Shown here piece by piece: positions 45,624-53,634 of a stretch of 64,000 nucleotides of DNA. The DNA is from Desulfuromonas sp. (lineage in GTDB: Bacteria; Desulfobacterota; Desulfuromonadia; Desulfuromonadales; Geothermobacteraceae): contig PKUA01000029.1 of assembly GCA_002868905.1 (NCBI GenBank), forward strand, positions 1 through 64,000, read 5' to 3'. Within the stretch, counting starts at the first letter, position 1. Each line of letters begins with the position of its first letter. Made by a program: the position numbers and the translations under genes. Below the pieces are notes generated by a model. The model worked only from the letters and a program-made list of their open reading frames with translations. It searched no databases and was not told the DNA's origin.

Positions 45624-46927
45624 TTCTCGGCAGACAAGTTCCCGTTGGACAAATCATCCCAACTCAATCCACTGACCGCTGCCAGTTTGGCGAGAGTGAT
45701 TTGATGATCAGCCACGGCGCGATGATAGTCGATCTGGTAGCGATACAGCTTCATCAGGGCATCCAGCAGGCTGAGAAACTCGATCTTGTCGACCTGGTAG
45801 GCGGTCAGTCCTGCCTGGAAAGTCTGGTCGGCCTGAGGTATGATCCCGCCGTTGAACAGATCGGCCAGGTCCCGGTTTTTCCTGACCTGGTAAAGCAGGC
45901 TGTCGATCTCGCTGCCGACCCGGACGCGAAAACTCTCCAACCTGGCGTTCGCTTCGCGGATGGCCGATTCGGCACCGGCGACCTGCTCGTGGCGCTTCTC
46001 TTGCCAGAGCGGGAGGTTCAGGCTGATGCCGGCGCTGACAAAATCTTCACCATCCACCGGATCTCCCATCACATCTTCCCTGAAGCGGTACCCGGCCCAG
46101 AGAGTGAAATCGGGGCGGTAGTCAAGCTTCGCCAGGTCCCGCTCTGACTTTGCTTTCTCGATCAGGGCCTGGAAGGCGGCCACCAGCGGCCGCTGTTCTT
46201 TGGCGGCCTGCCGCAGCTGGCGTGGGGAGATATCGACCGGAGTCAGCTCGATGTCACGCGGAACGTCGATTGTGCCGGTTTCGTTCCGGCCGAGCAGGCG
46301 AGCGAGCATCGCCTCGCTGCTCTCTTTCTGCTGGCGCAGGGAGATGTCGCGGTCCATCAGCTTGGACCTTTCGACCTGTGCCTTCAACACGTCCTGCTGC
46401 AACCCTTTGCCGACGGCGTAACGGGATTCGGTCAACTGGATGAAGTCATCGAGGAGCCGCAGGTTTTTGCCGACCAGTTCGATAGCCCGTTCCTGAAACC
46501 AGATCTGGTACCAGGTGGTGCGGATCTTCTCCTCGAGTTGCAATTTCCCGTCGGCATAGACTCCGGCGAGCCAGGCCGCCTGATGCTCGGCTTGCTTCCG
46601 TTTTTCACCCAATTTGCCCGGATAGGGAAACTTTTGCGCCAGGCGCAGGTCCTTGCCGGTCATCGGTGTTTCATCACCATCCAGCGAACCGACCGGGTAA
46701 TTCATGAACGCAAACGACAGCACCGGATCCGGCAGCGTGTCGACAGGAATCGCCTTGCGCTCAGCCTGTTGCCAGCGCGCCTCCGCAGCGTGCAGTTCCG
46801 GGTTGTTCTGCAGACCCTCGGCAACCAGACTGTCAAGTGAGACAGGTGCGGCTAAGGCTGTCGCGGCCGCGAACAGAACGATTGCCCCACCAATCAGACC
46901 GAGGCGATGCCTAGTTGAAAAGATCAT
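45620..46927 (-). CDS. cusC: CusC/TolC-type outer-membrane efflux channel
   Basis: A 435-residue outer-membrane factor with a signal peptide (LGLIGGAIVLFAAATALAAP). Two OEP repeats are visible: EGLQNNPELHAAEARWQQAE at the start of the first and KLDYRPDFTLWAGYRF in the second. Long alpha-helical heptads follow each. The protein lacks an obvious lipobox, so it resembles TolC more than acylated CusC. Its start overlaps the cytochrome c gene end by 17 bases, and its stop overlaps cusB. It completes the tripartite efflux channel. Confidence 0.9.
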   Translation of the reverse strand: MIFSTRHRLGLIGGAIVLFAAATALAAPVSLDSLVAEGLQNNPELHAAEARWQQAERKAIPVDTLPDPVLSFAFMNYPVGSLDGDETPMTGKDLRLAQKFPYPGKLGEKRKQAEHQAAWLAGVYADGKLQLEEKIRTTWYQIWFQERAIELVGKNLRLLDDFIQLTESRYAVGKGLQQDVLKAQVERSKLMDRDISLRQQKESSEAMLARLLGRNETGTIDVPRDIELTPVDISPRQLRQAAKEQRPLVAAFQALIEKAKSERDLAKLDYRPDFTLWAGYRFREDVMGDPVDGEDFVSAGISLNLPLWQEKRHEQVAGAESAIREANARLESFRVRVGSEIDSLLYQVRKNRDLADLFNGGIIPQADQTFQAGLTAYQVDKIEFLSLLDALMKLYRYQIDYHRAVADHQITLAKLAAVSGLSWDDLSNGNLSAEK

Positions 46928-47381
46928 CGGTACCCTCTTTTGGCAGCTGCACGATGAAATTCACCAGATCCCAGCGTTGCAGGGGAGCAAGTCTTTCCCC
47001 GAAAGCGGGCATCCCGGTCTGTTTGGTCCCGTGGCCGATAATCCAGTACTTTTCCCCAGGCGAATAGATGCGGCTGTGGGCCTGATCGTGGAAATTCGCC
47101 GGCTTGTTCTTCATCCCGGCGGCTGCCGGGCCGTCACCTCGCCCCTTTTCACCGTGGCAGACCGTGCAGTTGGTCCGGAACAGTTCGGCGCCTCGTTTCA
47201 GGGAGGCGCTGGTCGGGGTTACCGGGGTCCGGTCCATGATGCGGTACTCTTCCGGGATAGTATCCTTGACCGCCATCATCCCCGCCATGTGCTCGTCCCC
47301 TTCGTGGTGATGACCGTCACCTGCCGCGAGTATCGGTGCAGGCAACAAGACCAGCCATGCCAGAATCGTCAGGATCCTCAT
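46911..47381 (-). CDS. Periplasmic monohaem cytochrome c
   Basis: About 156 residues from the ATG at 47379-47381 (MRILTILAWLVLLPAPILAA), preceded by GGGAGG. A His-rich stretch follows the signal peptide (AAGDGHHHEGDEHMAGMMAV). The haem site is CTVCHGEKGRGDGPAAAGM and the likely Met ligand lies in GTKQTGMPAFGERLAP, as in class I cytochromes c with nosC/PQQ-type spacing. Its place in a copper efflux operon suggests electron transfer tied to metal oxidation state or detoxification, but the partner is unknown. It overlaps cusC. Confidence 0.9.
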   Translation of the reverse strand: MRILTILAWLVLLPAPILAAGDGHHHEGDEHMAGMMAVKDTIPEEYRIMDRTPVTPTSASLKRGAELFRTNCTVCHGEKGRGDGPAAAGMKNKPANFHDQAHSRIYSPGEKYWIIGHGTKQTGMPAFGERLAPLQRWDLVNFIVQLPKEGTDDLFN

Positions 47382-47680
47382 CTTTTCCTCCCGCACTCCG
47401 GGCAATACAGCCATTCTTCGTCAACGGAATTGCCGCAGGAGCACTGCAACGGCTCGATATCACGATGTTTACCCAGTTTCAGCATAACAAGAATCAGTCC
47501 GGCTACAAGGTTGCCGGCCACGAGCAGCCAGGTCACTCCATTGAGCTGTACGAAGTGACCAAGGGCGCACCGGCCGCAGCAATAAGCCCAGATATTGTAG
47601 GCGATCACGGCGATCATGCCGCCGACCCCCCACCAGCCGAGGAAGAAACTGTCTCGCCCGAAAAGACCTGACAGGCTCAT
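47378..47680 (-). CDS. Membrane protein with C-terminal zinc ribbon
   Basis: About 100 residues from the ATG at 47678-47680 (MSLSGLFGRDSFFLGWWGVG), with GGAGGA upstream. Two helices (residues 10-30 and 38-62) enclose a conserved-looking CCGRC motif, and the C-terminus has CSCGNSVDEEWLYCPECG, two CXXC-type knuckles of a zinc ribbon facing the cytoplasm. The stop overlaps the cytochrome gene start. No family name is recognised. The Cys-rich features and operon suggest metal sensing or assembly. Confidence 0.78.
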   Translation of the reverse strand: MSLSGLFGRDSFFLGWWGVGGMIAVIAYNIWAYCCGRCALGHFVQLNGVTWLLVAGNLVAGLILVMLKLGKHRDIEPLQCSCGNSVDEEWLYCPECGRKR

Positions 47681-47937
47681 AAGCGTCCTCCGACCTGCTT
47701 GTTGCCACCACACCAGGGACAGAAATTTTCACCTTTGCGATGAGTTTTCCCGCACGACTCACAATGTTCCTGCAGCAGTGTGTGACAGCGGGGACAGACG
47801 AGCCAGTCCGACTCGACCGTGGCATGACACCCGGCACACTGACGGACCGGGATTCGCAGCCGCTCCTGGCGAGAGTTGAGTTCGTCGTTGATGAGCCAGA
47901 GCAGGATCGCGAGGATTGATATGAAAATCAGCAGCAT
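47677..47937 (-). CDS. Small membrane-anchored double zinc-ribbon protein
   Basis: An 86-residue protein with an N-terminal helix (MLLIFISILAILLWLINDEL) and four Cys pairs (CAGCH, CPRCH, CESCG, CPWCG) arranged as two zinc ribbons. The CAGCH could bind haem in principle, but regular pairing with CPRCH points to zinc. It lies 15 bases after the ABC ATPase gene and overlaps the next gene, so it is part of the operon. The function is unknown. Confidence 0.82.
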   Translation of the reverse strand: MLLIFISILAILLWLINDELNSRQERLRIPVRQCAGCHATVESDWLVCPRCHTLLQEHCESCGKTHRKGENFCPWCGGNKQVGGRL

Positions 47938-47952
47938 AATTCGTCCTCCGTA

Positions 47953-48660
47953 CTAAACCACTTCGGCAAGCGGCTGCCGACGATCAGAATGATCCGGATC
48001 AATCCTTCCGTCCTTCAGGGCGATGGTTCGATCGAACCAGCGCCTGTTCTCCCGGTTATGCGTTACCATGACGATAGTCTGCCCGGCGCCATGGAGGCCA
48101 TTGAGCAGTTCCATGATCTGGTCGCTGGTCCGGCTGTCGAGGCTGCCGGTCGGCTCGTCAGCCAGGATCAACGGCGGATTATTGACCAGGGCCCGCGCGA
48201 TGGCGACCCGCTCCTGTTCGCCACCGGAGAGCTGTTGAGGCAGGTGCAGCAGACGGTCTTTGAGACCGACTTTCTCAAGGACGGCTTCAGCCATCTCACG
48301 CTTCTCGGATGATTTACGGCCGGTCACGGTCAGCGGTAGCATGACATTCTCATGTGCGGTCAGAAACGGGACCAGGTTGTGTGACTGGAAGATAAAACCA
48401 AGATATTCGCGCCTGAAATCAGCCAGTTTCTCCTGACCGAGCTGGTAGACGTCGATGCCGTCGATGACGAGTTGTCCGGTCGTGGGACGACTCAAACCGC
48501 CGAGCAGGGCCAGGAACGTGCTTTTGCCGCTGCCGGAGGGTCCCATGACGCCGAGGAATTCTCCCTCTTCGACGGAAAGGTCGAGGGAGTCCAGCGCGAT
48601 CACGCAATCGGCGCCATTGGTGAAATGCTTGGTCAACTGTTTCATTTCGATCAAAACCAT
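47953..48660 (-). CDS. ABC transporter ATPase, LolD/MacB type
   Basis: A 235-residue ATPase. Walker A is GVMGPSGSGKSTFLALLGGL, the signature is LSGGEQERVAIARAL, Walker B is LILADEPTGSLDSRT and the H-loop His lies in IVMVTHNREN. It pairs with the FtsX-type permease encoded 12 bases upstream. MacB/LolD-type systems act on periplasmic proteins or lipids (mechanotransmission) and do not move the substrate through the membrane. The pairing with DUF2318 recalls iron-uptake clusters with such ABC genes. Confidence 0.92.
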   Translation of the reverse strand: MVLIEMKQLTKHFTNGADCVIALDSLDLSVEEGEFLGVMGPSGSGKSTFLALLGGLSRPTTGQLVIDGIDVYQLGQEKLADFRREYLGFIFQSHNLVPFLTAHENVMLPLTVTGRKSSEKREMAEAVLEKVGLKDRLLHLPQQLSGGEQERVAIARALVNNPPLILADEPTGSLDSRTSDQIMELLNGLHGAGQTIVMVTHNRENRRWFDRTIALKDGRIDPDHSDRRQPLAEVV

Positions 48661-48672
48661 GATGTTTCGCTC

Positions 48673-49830
48673 CTAAAGTGCCCGCAGGGCTTCACTCGGT
48701 TCGAGGCGGCTGGCACGAAATGCCGGTTGCAGCGCAGCAAGAAGACCGACGCAAACGGCAGCGACAAGTGCTCCGACCGCGATGACCGGATCAAAGTGCC
48801 AACCGGTCGGGGAGTCACTCAGCAACGGCAACGCCCCCAAAGTCACTCCGACACCGAGAAGGTATCCGAGCAGACCGGCTCCAGCGCTGATAACGGCTGA
48901 TTCGACCAGCACCAGGCGCAAAACATGAAAGCGCCGGAATCCAATGGCGCGATAGATGCCGATTTCGCGGGTTCTCTCGCTGACGGCCCCCATCATGGTA
49001 ACGAAAACCAGCAGGGCACCGACCAACATCACGACCGCCGCAACACCATAAGAGAGCAGCTTGAACTGGGCGATGGCGTGCATGCGGGTCTTCACAACCT
49101 GCTGAACAGCCTGGACGTCGACACCCGGCAGAACTTCCTGAAGCTGCCTTACCATGTCTTCGACCGGACAGTCATGACAGAGAGCGGCAATCTCGACCAT
49201 GGTTACGACCCCCTCTTTTCCGAGAAGGCTCTGAGCTGTCGCGAGTTCCGCGAGGATGAGCTGGTCATCCTGCGAGCCGGTCTCGTTCAGGATGCCGACG
49301 ATGGTGAAGGAGCGACCGTTGAGATCCAGCGTCTCCCCCATGGCGAGGTTGAGCTGCCGGGACACAGCGCTGCCGATCACCAACTCATCGGGTCCTGACA
49401 TCACACGGCCGGAGACGCTCCACCATTTTTTCAGTCCGAACTCGACCTTCGGATCGACCCCCATCAACAGAACATGTTGACCGTTCAAATCGACGGCCCC
49501 AAGGACTTTCGGGGCGATCGCAGCGATGTTGCGCCGGTTACGGATGGTATCGATCGCAGCGAGTGACCCCTCGGGGATCTCACTGGCTGTCAGACTGACA
49601 CCACCGAGACTGACACCGCCATAGCTGAGAGAGAGGTGGTCCGTCTCGGGGGTAATCATGATGTTGGCCCCGAACTGCTCCAGCTCATGCTGGGCGCGCA
49701 TGCTGAGAGCCGAGCTGAGGGAGAGGAGGGAGACGACGGTCGCGACACCGATCATCAAACCCAGGAGCAGGAAGGCGGCCCTCCCCTTGCGGCGCTTGAT
49801 ATTGTTGAAAACGATATGCTCGAGGCGCAT
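48673..49830 (-). CDS. FtsX/MacB-type ABC permease
   Basis: A 385-residue permease with one N-terminal helix (AFLLLGLMIGVATVVSLLSL), a large periplasmic MacB-PCD domain (about 45-255) and three C-terminal helices. The periplasmic region contains EIAALCHDCPVEDMVRQLQE, a pair of Cys that could bind metal or form a disulfide. RTREIGIYRAIGFRRFHVLR is the FtsX signature. The gene lies between DUF2318 and the ATPase with gaps of about 12 bases. Confidence 0.9.
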   Translation of the reverse strand: MRLEHIVFNNIKRRKGRAAFLLLGLMIGVATVVSLLSLSSALSMRAQHELEQFGANIMITPETDHLSLSYGGVSLGGVSLTASEIPEGSLAAIDTIRNRRNIAAIAPKVLGAVDLNGQHVLLMGVDPKVEFGLKKWWSVSGRVMSGPDELVIGSAVSRQLNLAMGETLDLNGRSFTIVGILNETGSQDDQLILAELATAQSLLGKEGVVTMVEIAALCHDCPVEDMVRQLQEVLPGVDVQAVQQVVKTRMHAIAQFKLLSYGVAAVVMLVGALLVFVTMMGAVSERTREIGIYRAIGFRRFHVLRLVLVESAVISAGAGLLGYLLGVGVTLGALPLLSDSPTGWHFDPVIAVGALVAAVCVGLLAALQPAFRASRLEPSEALRAL

Positions 49831-49842
49831 GGTGTCGAATCC

Positions 49843-50367
49843 TTAGTTGATCTGGAAGTTGAAGTAGCGATCGCCCCGTTCCAGCGCCGCGACCCGAATC
49901 ACGATCTCATTCCCGACCAGGTTCCGTTCCAACGGCGCGGGGTTACATCCACCCTTAACCTGGTTGATCATGTCGGTACGAAATGCCATGTCGCAGTTAT
50001 TGCAGACCATCTTGTTCCCTTCCTGACGATAGCCTTTTTTCTCTTTGTAGCAGACGTCGCAACTGTCGAAGGCTGCGCGGATGACCCCATCCTGGCTCTT
50101 GACCAGGAAGAAGTCGATTGCTCCCTGTTTCCCCTGGTAGCGGAAATAGCGCGCATTCCCATCGGCAAAAGCATCTGCAGTGAGGCGGACCGTACCGTCA
50201 GAGTTTGCTTTGACCTGCTGGGGGCCACCTGCAGAACCGCCCGCGACGAAGAACCATGCCCCGGCCGCCAGGGCTACGATCACCACCAGAACAATCGGGA
50301 TCAGAAGACCGGAACTCTTTTTTCCCGTTTGCTGAAATTGTGCTTTCTTATCGTTTCTTGCAGACAT
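49843..50367 (-). CDS. DUF2318 membrane-anchored Cys-rich protein
   Basis: A 174-residue protein with one helix (LLIPIVLVVIVALAAGAWFF) and a periplasmic domain with CDVCYKEKKGYRQEGNKMVC and CNNCDMAF. Cys pairs and an additional Cys (KGGCNPAP) fit DUF2318, a family that often occurs with iron/copper uptake ABC or FTR1 genes and is annotated as Fe-S-containing. A ribosome-binding site (AAGGAG) precedes the ATG. No FTR1 or P19 gene is nearby, which distinguishes this locus from the classical iron cluster. Confidence 0.88.
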   Translation of the reverse strand: MSARNDKKAQFQQTGKKSSGLLIPIVLVVIVALAAGAWFFVAGGSAGGPQQVKANSDGTVRLTADAFADGNARYFRYQGKQGAIDFFLVKSQDGVIRAAFDSCDVCYKEKKGYRQEGNKMVCNNCDMAFRTDMINQVKGGCNPAPLERNLVGNEIVIRVAALERGDRYFNFQIN

Positions 50368-50403
50368 GCCGTGCTCCTTGGATGGATTTGTTTTGAGATA
50401 AAG

Positions 50404-51273
50404 TTACCCGCAGCAGCTGCCGCCGCACCCGGACGAAGAACCGGCGGCAGCTTTCAGTTGCGGATCAAACACCTTCACTTCGGTATTCCCGACCAGGTCC
50501 TGATACCAGGAATTTAAAACCTGTTGCCGCGCAATCCCTTGCGGAGCATTCTCCAACACATAATCGTCGATCATGCGCTGAATGATCAGGTCGGTTTTCA
50601 CCCGGGCACGGAATTGATCCAGGCCGCCGAAGCGTGCCACAACCCAGGAGTCGAATTCGGGGTGAGAGCCTGCCACCTCCTGCTGCCGTGCATCAACTTC
50701 ATCATCACGCACAACCACCTGGTATTTTTCGGCTGCAGCAAGCAAGGTTTCCTTCTGCAGCAGGTCATTCCAGGTCTCCTGCCGTGCGGCAGAGAGCAAC
50801 TGCGGAGTCAACTCCTGTTGTCCGATGCGGAAACGGACCGCCTCCTCATAGGATTCCCGGCTTAGCAGGCGTTGCCCAATCTTGGCAATATATTGACGGC
50901 TTAACAGGGCTTCTTCCCGCTGCATGGAACGATAATCGGCGGCAGAGAGTTCCGTTTTGATTGCTGCCGGATATCCCGAATCGGTAACGAGGCCGGCGAT
51001 CTTCCGACCATCGATCTTGTCGGGATCGAATGTGACGCGACCCGACCCGGAGGTCACGCTGACCACGACCTCATCGATACCCGGCTGCTGCAGCAGAGAG
51101 CTCTCGATGGTTTTGACGCACGACCCGCAGGTCATCTTGTCGATCCGTAACTCGACCAGGGCAAGGCTTTGATCGGTTGTGGCGGTGGCAGCAGCCCCCC
51201 CCAGGTAAAACCAGCCACCAACCAAAACGGCCGGCAGAAGTACGGCCAGTGCAATCAACTGTTTTTTCCCCAT
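50404..51273 (-). CDS. HMA metal-binding domain fused to SurA-like chaperone domain, Cys-rich tail
   Basis: About 289 residues from the ATG at 51271-51273, the third in-frame ATG and the best spaced from AAAGGA; earlier ones lie at 51282 and 51303. After a membrane anchor (LIALAVLLPAVLVGGWFYLG) comes a heavy-metal-associated domain with DKMTCGSCVKTIESSLL (MXCXXC). Residues about 115-255 resemble the SurA N-terminal chaperone (EKYQVVVRDDEVDARQQEVA, RFGGLDQFRARVKTDLIIQR) without a PPIase domain. The C-terminus ends in CGGSCCG. The fusion suggests a metallochaperone that folds or loads periplasmic partners. It is the first gene of the cluster. Confidence 0.83.
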   Translation of the reverse strand: MGKKQLIALAVLLPAVLVGGWFYLGGAAATATTDQSLALVELRIDKMTCGSCVKTIESSLLQQPGIDEVVVSVTSGSGRVTFDPDKIDGRKIAGLVTDSGYPAAIKTELSAADYRSMQREEALLSRQYIAKIGQRLLSRESYEEAVRFRIGQQELTPQLLSAARQETWNDLLQKETLLAAAEKYQVVVRDDEVDARQQEVAGSHPEFDSWVVARFGGLDQFRARVKTDLIIQRMIDDYVLENAPQGIARQQVLNSWYQDLVGNTEVKVFDPQLKAAAGSSSGCGGSCCG

Positions 51274-51320
51274 GGATGACATGTCCTTTCCGTTTATAAT
51301 CATAAATCAAGCTCTTATAT

Positions 51321-51337
51321 TACAGGTGTCGTGCCAA
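51321..51337 (-). promoter_or_regulatory. Possible sigma-54-like promoter of the metal cluster
   Basis: On the minus strand TTGGCACGACACCTGTA has a perfect -24 element (TTGGCACG), but the -12 element has GT where GC is expected. A sigma-70 promoter (TTTAAA, 16 bases, TAATAT) overlaps it and is equally possible. The site lies about 50 bases upstream of the chosen start. Confidence 0.35.
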
Positions 51338-51440
51338 CTTTAAACGACATTTCAAGTAACTGTTTTTACGTACCATTTTAGTATTATGCAGTTTTTGAAT
51401 TTTCAACATGGATCAATTTTGTCGGATATTCCACTCGCTG

Positions 51441-51458
51441 GTGTAGAATATGCTACAC
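51441..51458. promoter_or_regulatory. Interrupted palindrome upstream of the M1 peptidase gene
   Basis: GTGTAGAATATGCTACAC has six-base arms (GTGTAG/CTACAC) around AATATG and contains a -10-like TATGCT. It lies 59 bases before the peptidase ATG and within the divergent region with the metal cluster. It may be an operator; no regulator is known. Confidence 0.35.
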
Positions 51459-51516
51459 TTTTCGTTAATGTCCCGTCCCAACCTGAATTGATCGTTCAAT
51501 ATCCAGGATCTGACTG

Positions 51517-53589
51517 ATGACCAAGCGCTTTGCATTCGCAAAAATGAAACACCCGGCAATCAACCTCACCTGCGCCTCTCTATTTGTCCTTTTCTTTTTC
51601 TTGCCCGGGATATCCATAGCAGCCGGGGAGATCGTGCTGCACATCGTCTTGCAGCCGGACAATCACCTGCTGCTTGGTGAAGCGACGATCTCTCCCGAAC
51701 CGGGCGAACATGACCCTCTTCACCTCGCCCTCTCAGAGAAAGCCACTGGGATCCGGGTTCAACAGAATGGCCTGGACATGGCCTTTGGTTTTGCCAACGG
51801 ACGTCTCACCATCCCGACCACGACGGACCTTCTCACCGTATCCTGGCAAGCGCGCTTCGATCAGCCTGTTCCGACCACCCCGACCCACCACGAAGATCCA
51901 AGTTATGGGGTACGCGCCATTATCTCTTCCGTTGGTACTTTTCTCGGACGTGAGAGCAACTGGCATCCTCGACCGCTGAACGGGCCCTCCACCTATGAGC
52001 TGACGGTTGAGTCTCCCGCCGGTTATCGCGTCATCTCGCAAGGGGTTCTGTTGAAGGAACAGAGTGCCGGGGGGCGTGGCAGCATGACCTGGAAGTCGAC
52101 CCTCCCGGAATCCGCCCTGACCCTCGCGGGCGGCCCGTTGCAGTTGACCACATCGCAGCTCGATGACATCCAGCTGTTCACCTTTCTCTCAGCCGAGAAT
52201 CAACCCCTTGCCGACACTTACCTTGCAGCGACGAGGAATTACCTGGAGATGTACATCGACCTGTTCGGCCCCTACCCGTTCGGTAAATTCGCCGTGGTCG
52301 AAAACTTTATCCCGACCGGATACGGGTTCCCCGGGTGGACCCTGCTCGGCTCGACGGTTATCCGCCTCCCCTTTATCGTGACGACCAGCCTCGGTCACGA
52401 AGTCGCCCACTCCTGGTGGGGAAACGGTGTCCATGTCGATATCGAACGGGGCAACTGGAGCGAGGCCCTTACGACATACATAGCTGATCACCTCTATAAG
52501 GAACGGGAATCAGCTGAAGCGGCCCGGGATTACCGGCTCAAAATCCTGCGCGATTACGCCGCCCTGGTCGACACGCAGAACCGTTTCCCGCTTAACCGGT
52601 TTATCTCGCGCCATGACCGGGCCAGCCAGGCCATCGGCTACGGCAAAGGGATGATGGTGTTCCATATGCTGCGCCGGGAAATCGGCGAAGAGCCATTCTG
52701 GCAAGGACTCAGGTCTATCTCGGGGGACCGGATGGGGGAGCGGGTATCATGGGAGGACCTGCGTGGAGTGTTCGAGAAAACGAGCGGTCGCTCGTTAAAT
52801 GCATGGTTCGACCAGTGGCTAACCAGAGCCGATGCTCCGGAATTGGCGCTGACGAATGTCACAATGGAGGACACAAACCATGGCTGGCAGGTGAACGGAG
52901 CCATCAAACAGTCAGGCACACCTTTCCAGTTAAACCTTCTCCTGAAGTTGGAATGTGGTGATGAAGAGACGTCCATGGGCAGGGTTCGCCTGGAAGGCGC
53001 CCGGACACCGTTCAGCTTGACCTGCCGCAACCAACCGACCCGCCTGACCGGGGATCCGATGGCCGATCTCTTTCGCGAGCTCGGGCCGGGAGAACTCCCT
53101 CCGACCGTCAACGGCCTGCGCAATCCGACACGCCTGTTGCTGGTTACCTCGCCCTCCTCAGATCGACAGAACAGCGGACCGCTTCTCGGTGCTTTCCGGC
53201 AAAACCGGGTTGACTCCATCCCGGCAGAACAGTGGTCAGTCAGGACTACGCGTGACAGGGACCTCCTGGTCACCGGCGCAGCTGCCGATATCTGTCTCTC
53301 CTCGCTGCCGAATGAAGCCGAAATCAAAGAAGGCCAGCTTCATCTCCCCGCAGGAGATTTCGATCTCGCCAGCCACTCGGTCTTCCTCGCCTTGCGACAT
53401 CCGGCCAATCCGGAACGAAACTGTTTCGTCTTTTTGACTCCCCCGGATGCTCCACGGGCCGTCGTCAGCCGCAAGATCCCCCATTACGGGAAATACGGCT
53501 ACCTGGTCTTTGACGGCCCGACCAATGTCGCCAAGGGGTTCTGGCCGCCAGAGGACTCTCCCCTGACAATCGAATTTGAAAAGCGTTAA
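51517..53589 (+). CDS. Exported M1-like zinc metallopeptidase
   Basis: A 690-residue protein with a signal peptide (LTCASLFVLFFFLPGISIAA) after a basic N-terminus. The zinc site is HEVAHSWWGNGVHV followed by WSEALTTYIADHL, giving HEXXH and the third ligand Glu 18 residues after the second His, one residue closer than in typical M1 enzymes. The GXMEN aminopeptidase motif that normally precedes HEXXH was not seen. A C-terminal region beyond residue 450 has no recognised motif. It therefore may act as an endopeptidase or as a degenerate M1 protein. The upstream palindrome at 51441 could regulate it. Confidence 0.85.
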   Translation: MTKRFAFAKMKHPAINLTCASLFVLFFFLPGISIAAGEIVLHIVLQPDNHLLLGEATISPEPGEHDPLHLALSEKATGIRVQQNGLDMAFGFANGRLTIPTTTDLLTVSWQARFDQPVPTTPTHHEDPSYGVRAIISSVGTFLGRESNWHPRPLNGPSTYELTVESPAGYRVISQGVLLKEQSAGGRGSMTWKSTLPESALTLAGGPLQLTTSQLDDIQLFTFLSAENQPLADTYLAATRNYLEMYIDLFGPYPFGKFAVVENFIPTGYGFPGWTLLGSTVIRLPFIVTTSLGHEVAHSWWGNGVHVDIERGNWSEALTTYIADHLYKERESAEAARDYRLKILRDYAALVDTQNRFPLNRFISRHDRASQAIGYGKGMMVFHMLRREIGEEPFWQGLRSISGDRMGERVSWEDLRGVFEKTSGRSLNAWFDQWLTRADAPELALTNVTMEDTNHGWQVNGAIKQSGTPFQLNLLLKLECGDEETSMGRVRLEGARTPFSLTCRNQPTRLTGDPMADLFRELGPGELPPTVNGLRNPTRLLLVTSPSSDRQNSGPLLGAFRQNRVDSIPAEQWSVRTTRDRDLLVTGAAADICLSSLPNEAEIKEGQLHLPAGDFDLASHSVFLALRHPANPERNCFVFLTPPDAPRAVVSRKIPHYGKYGYLVFDGPTNVAKGFWPPEDSPLTIEFEKR

Positions 53590-53605
53590 GCCAATGCAAA
53601 AGAAA

Positions 53606-53614
53606 TGATATAAT
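53606..53614 (+). promoter_or_regulatory. Extended -10 promoter of the ChaN-like gene
   Basis: TGATATAAT is a perfect extended -10 (TGnTATAAT). It lies 20 bases before the ATG at 53635, so the transcript would begin just before the AAAGGAG ribosome-binding site. The -35 match is weak, which extended -10 promoters can tolerate. It indicates that chaN has its own promoter besides any read-through from the peptidase gene. Confidence 0.6.
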
Positions 53615-53634
53615 GCCGCCTAAAGGAGATCAGC

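Noticed and set aside
47677-47937. CAGCH as a c-type haem site
   Set aside because: The protein has four evenly spaced Cys pairs that form zinc ribbons, and the membrane anchor shows no clear signal peptide cleavage site.
48673-50367. Complete FTR1-type iron uptake system
   Set aside because: The ABC and DUF2318 genes fit, but neither FTR1 permease nor P19 is present; the neighbourhood is a Cus efflux cluster.
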